Assembly: GCA_025362155.1 (NCBI GenBank)
Contig: JANYHX010000274.1
Span: 1 to 8,466 of the forward strand
Source: Gallionella sp.
GTDB taxonomy: Bacteria > Pseudomonadota > Gammaproteobacteria > Burkholderiales > Gallionellaceae
Length of the DNA: 8,466 bases
Direction: 5' to 3'
This document shows, piece after piece, positions 7,182-8,466 of the stretch. A program made the translations under genes and the position numbers. How positions within the stretch are numbered: the stretch's first letter is position 1; the number at the start of each line of letters is the position of its first letter. Under the pieces are notes generated by a model that saw only the letters and a list, made by a program, of their open reading frames with translations, searched no databases and was not told where the DNA came from.

Positions 7182-8466
7182 GCTTCCTCCAGTCGAGTGG
7201 GGACATGTTCGGTTTCGCAAATCGGCGGTACTGGTTTGCCGCGCAGATGGCGTGTGCAGACACGCACCGTATCACCGACGATCAGCCACAGCAGCACGAC
7301 AAAAAACAACACCAGCAGCGCATCCAGCTGCTGGTTGAAGATCAGTTGCGGCGCGACGGCGGCCTTATCGGGCGGTAGCGTGCCTGCAGCCAGTTTGTCG
7401 GACAGGCTGGTGGCGGCCGCGATTAAACCGATGCGCGGGTCGCTGCTGGCAAGTTTTTGCCAGGATGCCGTAGTAGTAATGATTACCAGCCAGACCAATG
7501 GCAGCACGGTAATCCACGCATAGTTGAGCTTGCCGGATTTCACCAGAATGCCAGTCGCGACACATAGCGCGATCGCGGCGAGTATCTGGTTGGAAATGCC
7601 GAACAGCGGCCACAGGATGTTCACACCGCCGTTCGGATCAATCACGCCGATATATAAAAAGTAGCCCCATGCTGCTACCACCAAGCCGCTGCTCAGCAAT
7701 ACCGAGGGATACCAGGAGGTGCGTCCCATAGCGGGCCAAATATTACCGAGCATGTCCTGCAACATGAAGCGGCCGACGCGCGTACCGGCATCCAGTGTGG
7801 TGAGGATAAAAATCGCCTCGAACATGATGGCGAAGTGATACCACAGTGCCAACATCCCCTGACCGAATGCATTGCCAAAGATACTGGCCATGCCCACCGC
7901 CAGCGAGGGCGCGCCGCCAGTTCGCGCGAATAGCGTGGCTTCGCCCATTTGATGGGCGAGCAGATTCATTTGTTCGACGCTGACCGGAAACCCCCACGAA
8001 GTAATTTTGGCAACGGCATCGGCAGCCTCTTTGCCGACCACCCCTGCCGGAGAATTGATCGCGAAAAACACCCCGGGGTCGAGCACCGTCGCGGCAATCA
8101 TCGCCATCATTGCGACCATGGATTCCAGCAGCATGCCGCCGTAACCTATCATGCGTATATCGCGCTCATTGCAGAGCAATTTGGGTGTGGTGCCGGAAGC
8201 GATTAGTGCGTGGAAACCGGAGATTGCACCACAGGCAATGGTGATGAACACGAACGGAAAAAGTTTGCCGCCAAAGATCGGCCCGCTGCCATCGGTAAAT
8301 TGTGTCAGCGCCGGCATCTTGATGTCGGGGCGCAGCCAGATGATGGCGAGAGCCAGCAAAATCACCGTGCCGAGTTTCACAAAGGTAGACAGATAATCTC
8401 GCGGTGCCAGCAGCATCCACACCGGCAGGATCGCGGCGGCGAAGCCGTAGCCTATCACCGCAAAGG
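7166..8466 (-). CDS. cstA: Carbon starvation protein A (CstA), C-terminal part
   Basis: This polytopic inner-membrane transporter belongs to the CstA/BtsT family, known for pyruvate uptake and also linked to peptide use during carbon starvation. Only the last 433 codons are inside the window; the full protein is about 700 residues, so the N-terminal 250-270 residues are beyond the right edge and the GTG near 8458 is an internal valine, not a start. Diagnostic stretches are VIGYGFAAAILPVWMLLAPR, ISGFHALIASGTTPKLL, and MIGYGGMLLESMVAMMAM. About ten hydrophobic segments are visible, ending with LLVLFFVVLLWLIVGDTV and a short hydrophilic tail. TGA at 7166-7168 ends the gene inside the start region of ybdD. 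Expression is carbon-regulated (cAMP-CRP) in E. coli, but the control region is outside this window. Confidence 0.95.
   Translation of the reverse strand, partial: FAVIGYGFAAAILPVWMLLAPRDYLSTFVKLGTVILLALAIIWLRPDIKMPALTQFTDGSGPIFGGKLFPFVFITIACGAISGFHALIASGTTPKLLCNERDIRMIGYGGMLLESMVAMMAMIAATVLDPGVFFAINSPAGVVGKEAADAVAKITSWGFPVSVEQMNLLAHQMGEATLFARTGGAPSLAVGMASIFGNAFGQGMLALWYHFAIMFEAIFILTTLDAGTRVGRFMLQDMLGNIWPAMGRTSWYPSVLLSSGLVVAAWGYFLYIGVIDPNGGVNILWPLFGISNQILAAIALCVATGILVKSGKLNYAWITVLPLVWLVIITTTASWQKLASSDPRIGLIAAATSLSDKLAAGTLPPDKAAVAPQLIFNQQLDALLVLFFVVLLWLIVGDTVRVCTRHLRGKPVPPICETEHVPTRLEEAWVRD

Noticed and set aside
7068..7523. 151-codon open frame on the + strand opposite ybdD and cstA
   Set aside because: It is antisense to two well-recognised genes, is rich in Ser and Thr without domain structure, and has no plausible ribosome binding site.
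8456..8458. GTG as a possible start of cstA
   Set aside because: The reading frame continues to the window edge and the GTG codes for an internal valine in a conserved IGYGF stretch well inside the family's proteins.

Overview
The window looks like chromosomal DNA from a betaproteobacterium, possibly of the Nitrosomonadales/Gallionella type. The reasons are the gene order ibaG-murA-hisG-hisD, the short (HisZ-dependent) form of HisG, a zinc-binding L31, and moderately GC-rich codon use. The family assignment is an inference from gene content; no rRNA or other phylogenetic marker was compared.

Left part (1-4864, all + strand): the 3' end of an ibaG/bolA-type gene, then murA (peptidoglycan precursor synthesis), hisG and hisD (first and last enzymes of histidine synthesis), and a gene for a protein with about six TPR repeats fused to a SAM-dependent methyltransferase. 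Gaps are 53, 41, 16 and 55 bases and I saw no terminator, so these five probably form one transcription unit. In many betaproteobacteria hisC and hisB follow hisD; here the TPR-methyltransferase gene sits in that place and the unit ends.

Middle and right part (4915-8466, all - strand): read in the direction of transcription, the C-terminal 433 codons of cstA (pyruvate/peptide transporter family, 5' end outside the window), then ybdD overlapping it by 16 bases, then rpmE (L31) with its own promoter, leader and strong terminator, then a membrane glycosyltransferase of the ArnT/PMT type. The glycosyltransferase converges on the TPR-methyltransferase gene across a 50-base gap without a recognisable terminator.

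Every part of the window except short intergenic stretches is accounted for; no gene-free stretch exceeds 300 bases. I found no RNA gene, mobile element, CRISPR array or phage material, and no convincing new multi-gene system. The items most worth a second look are the uncharacterised TPR-methyltransferase next to a shortened his cluster, the orphan ArnT-like transferase, and alternative hairpins in the rpmE leader. Two start codons (TPR-methyltransferase and ybdD) are best placed downstream of the longest possible open frame.
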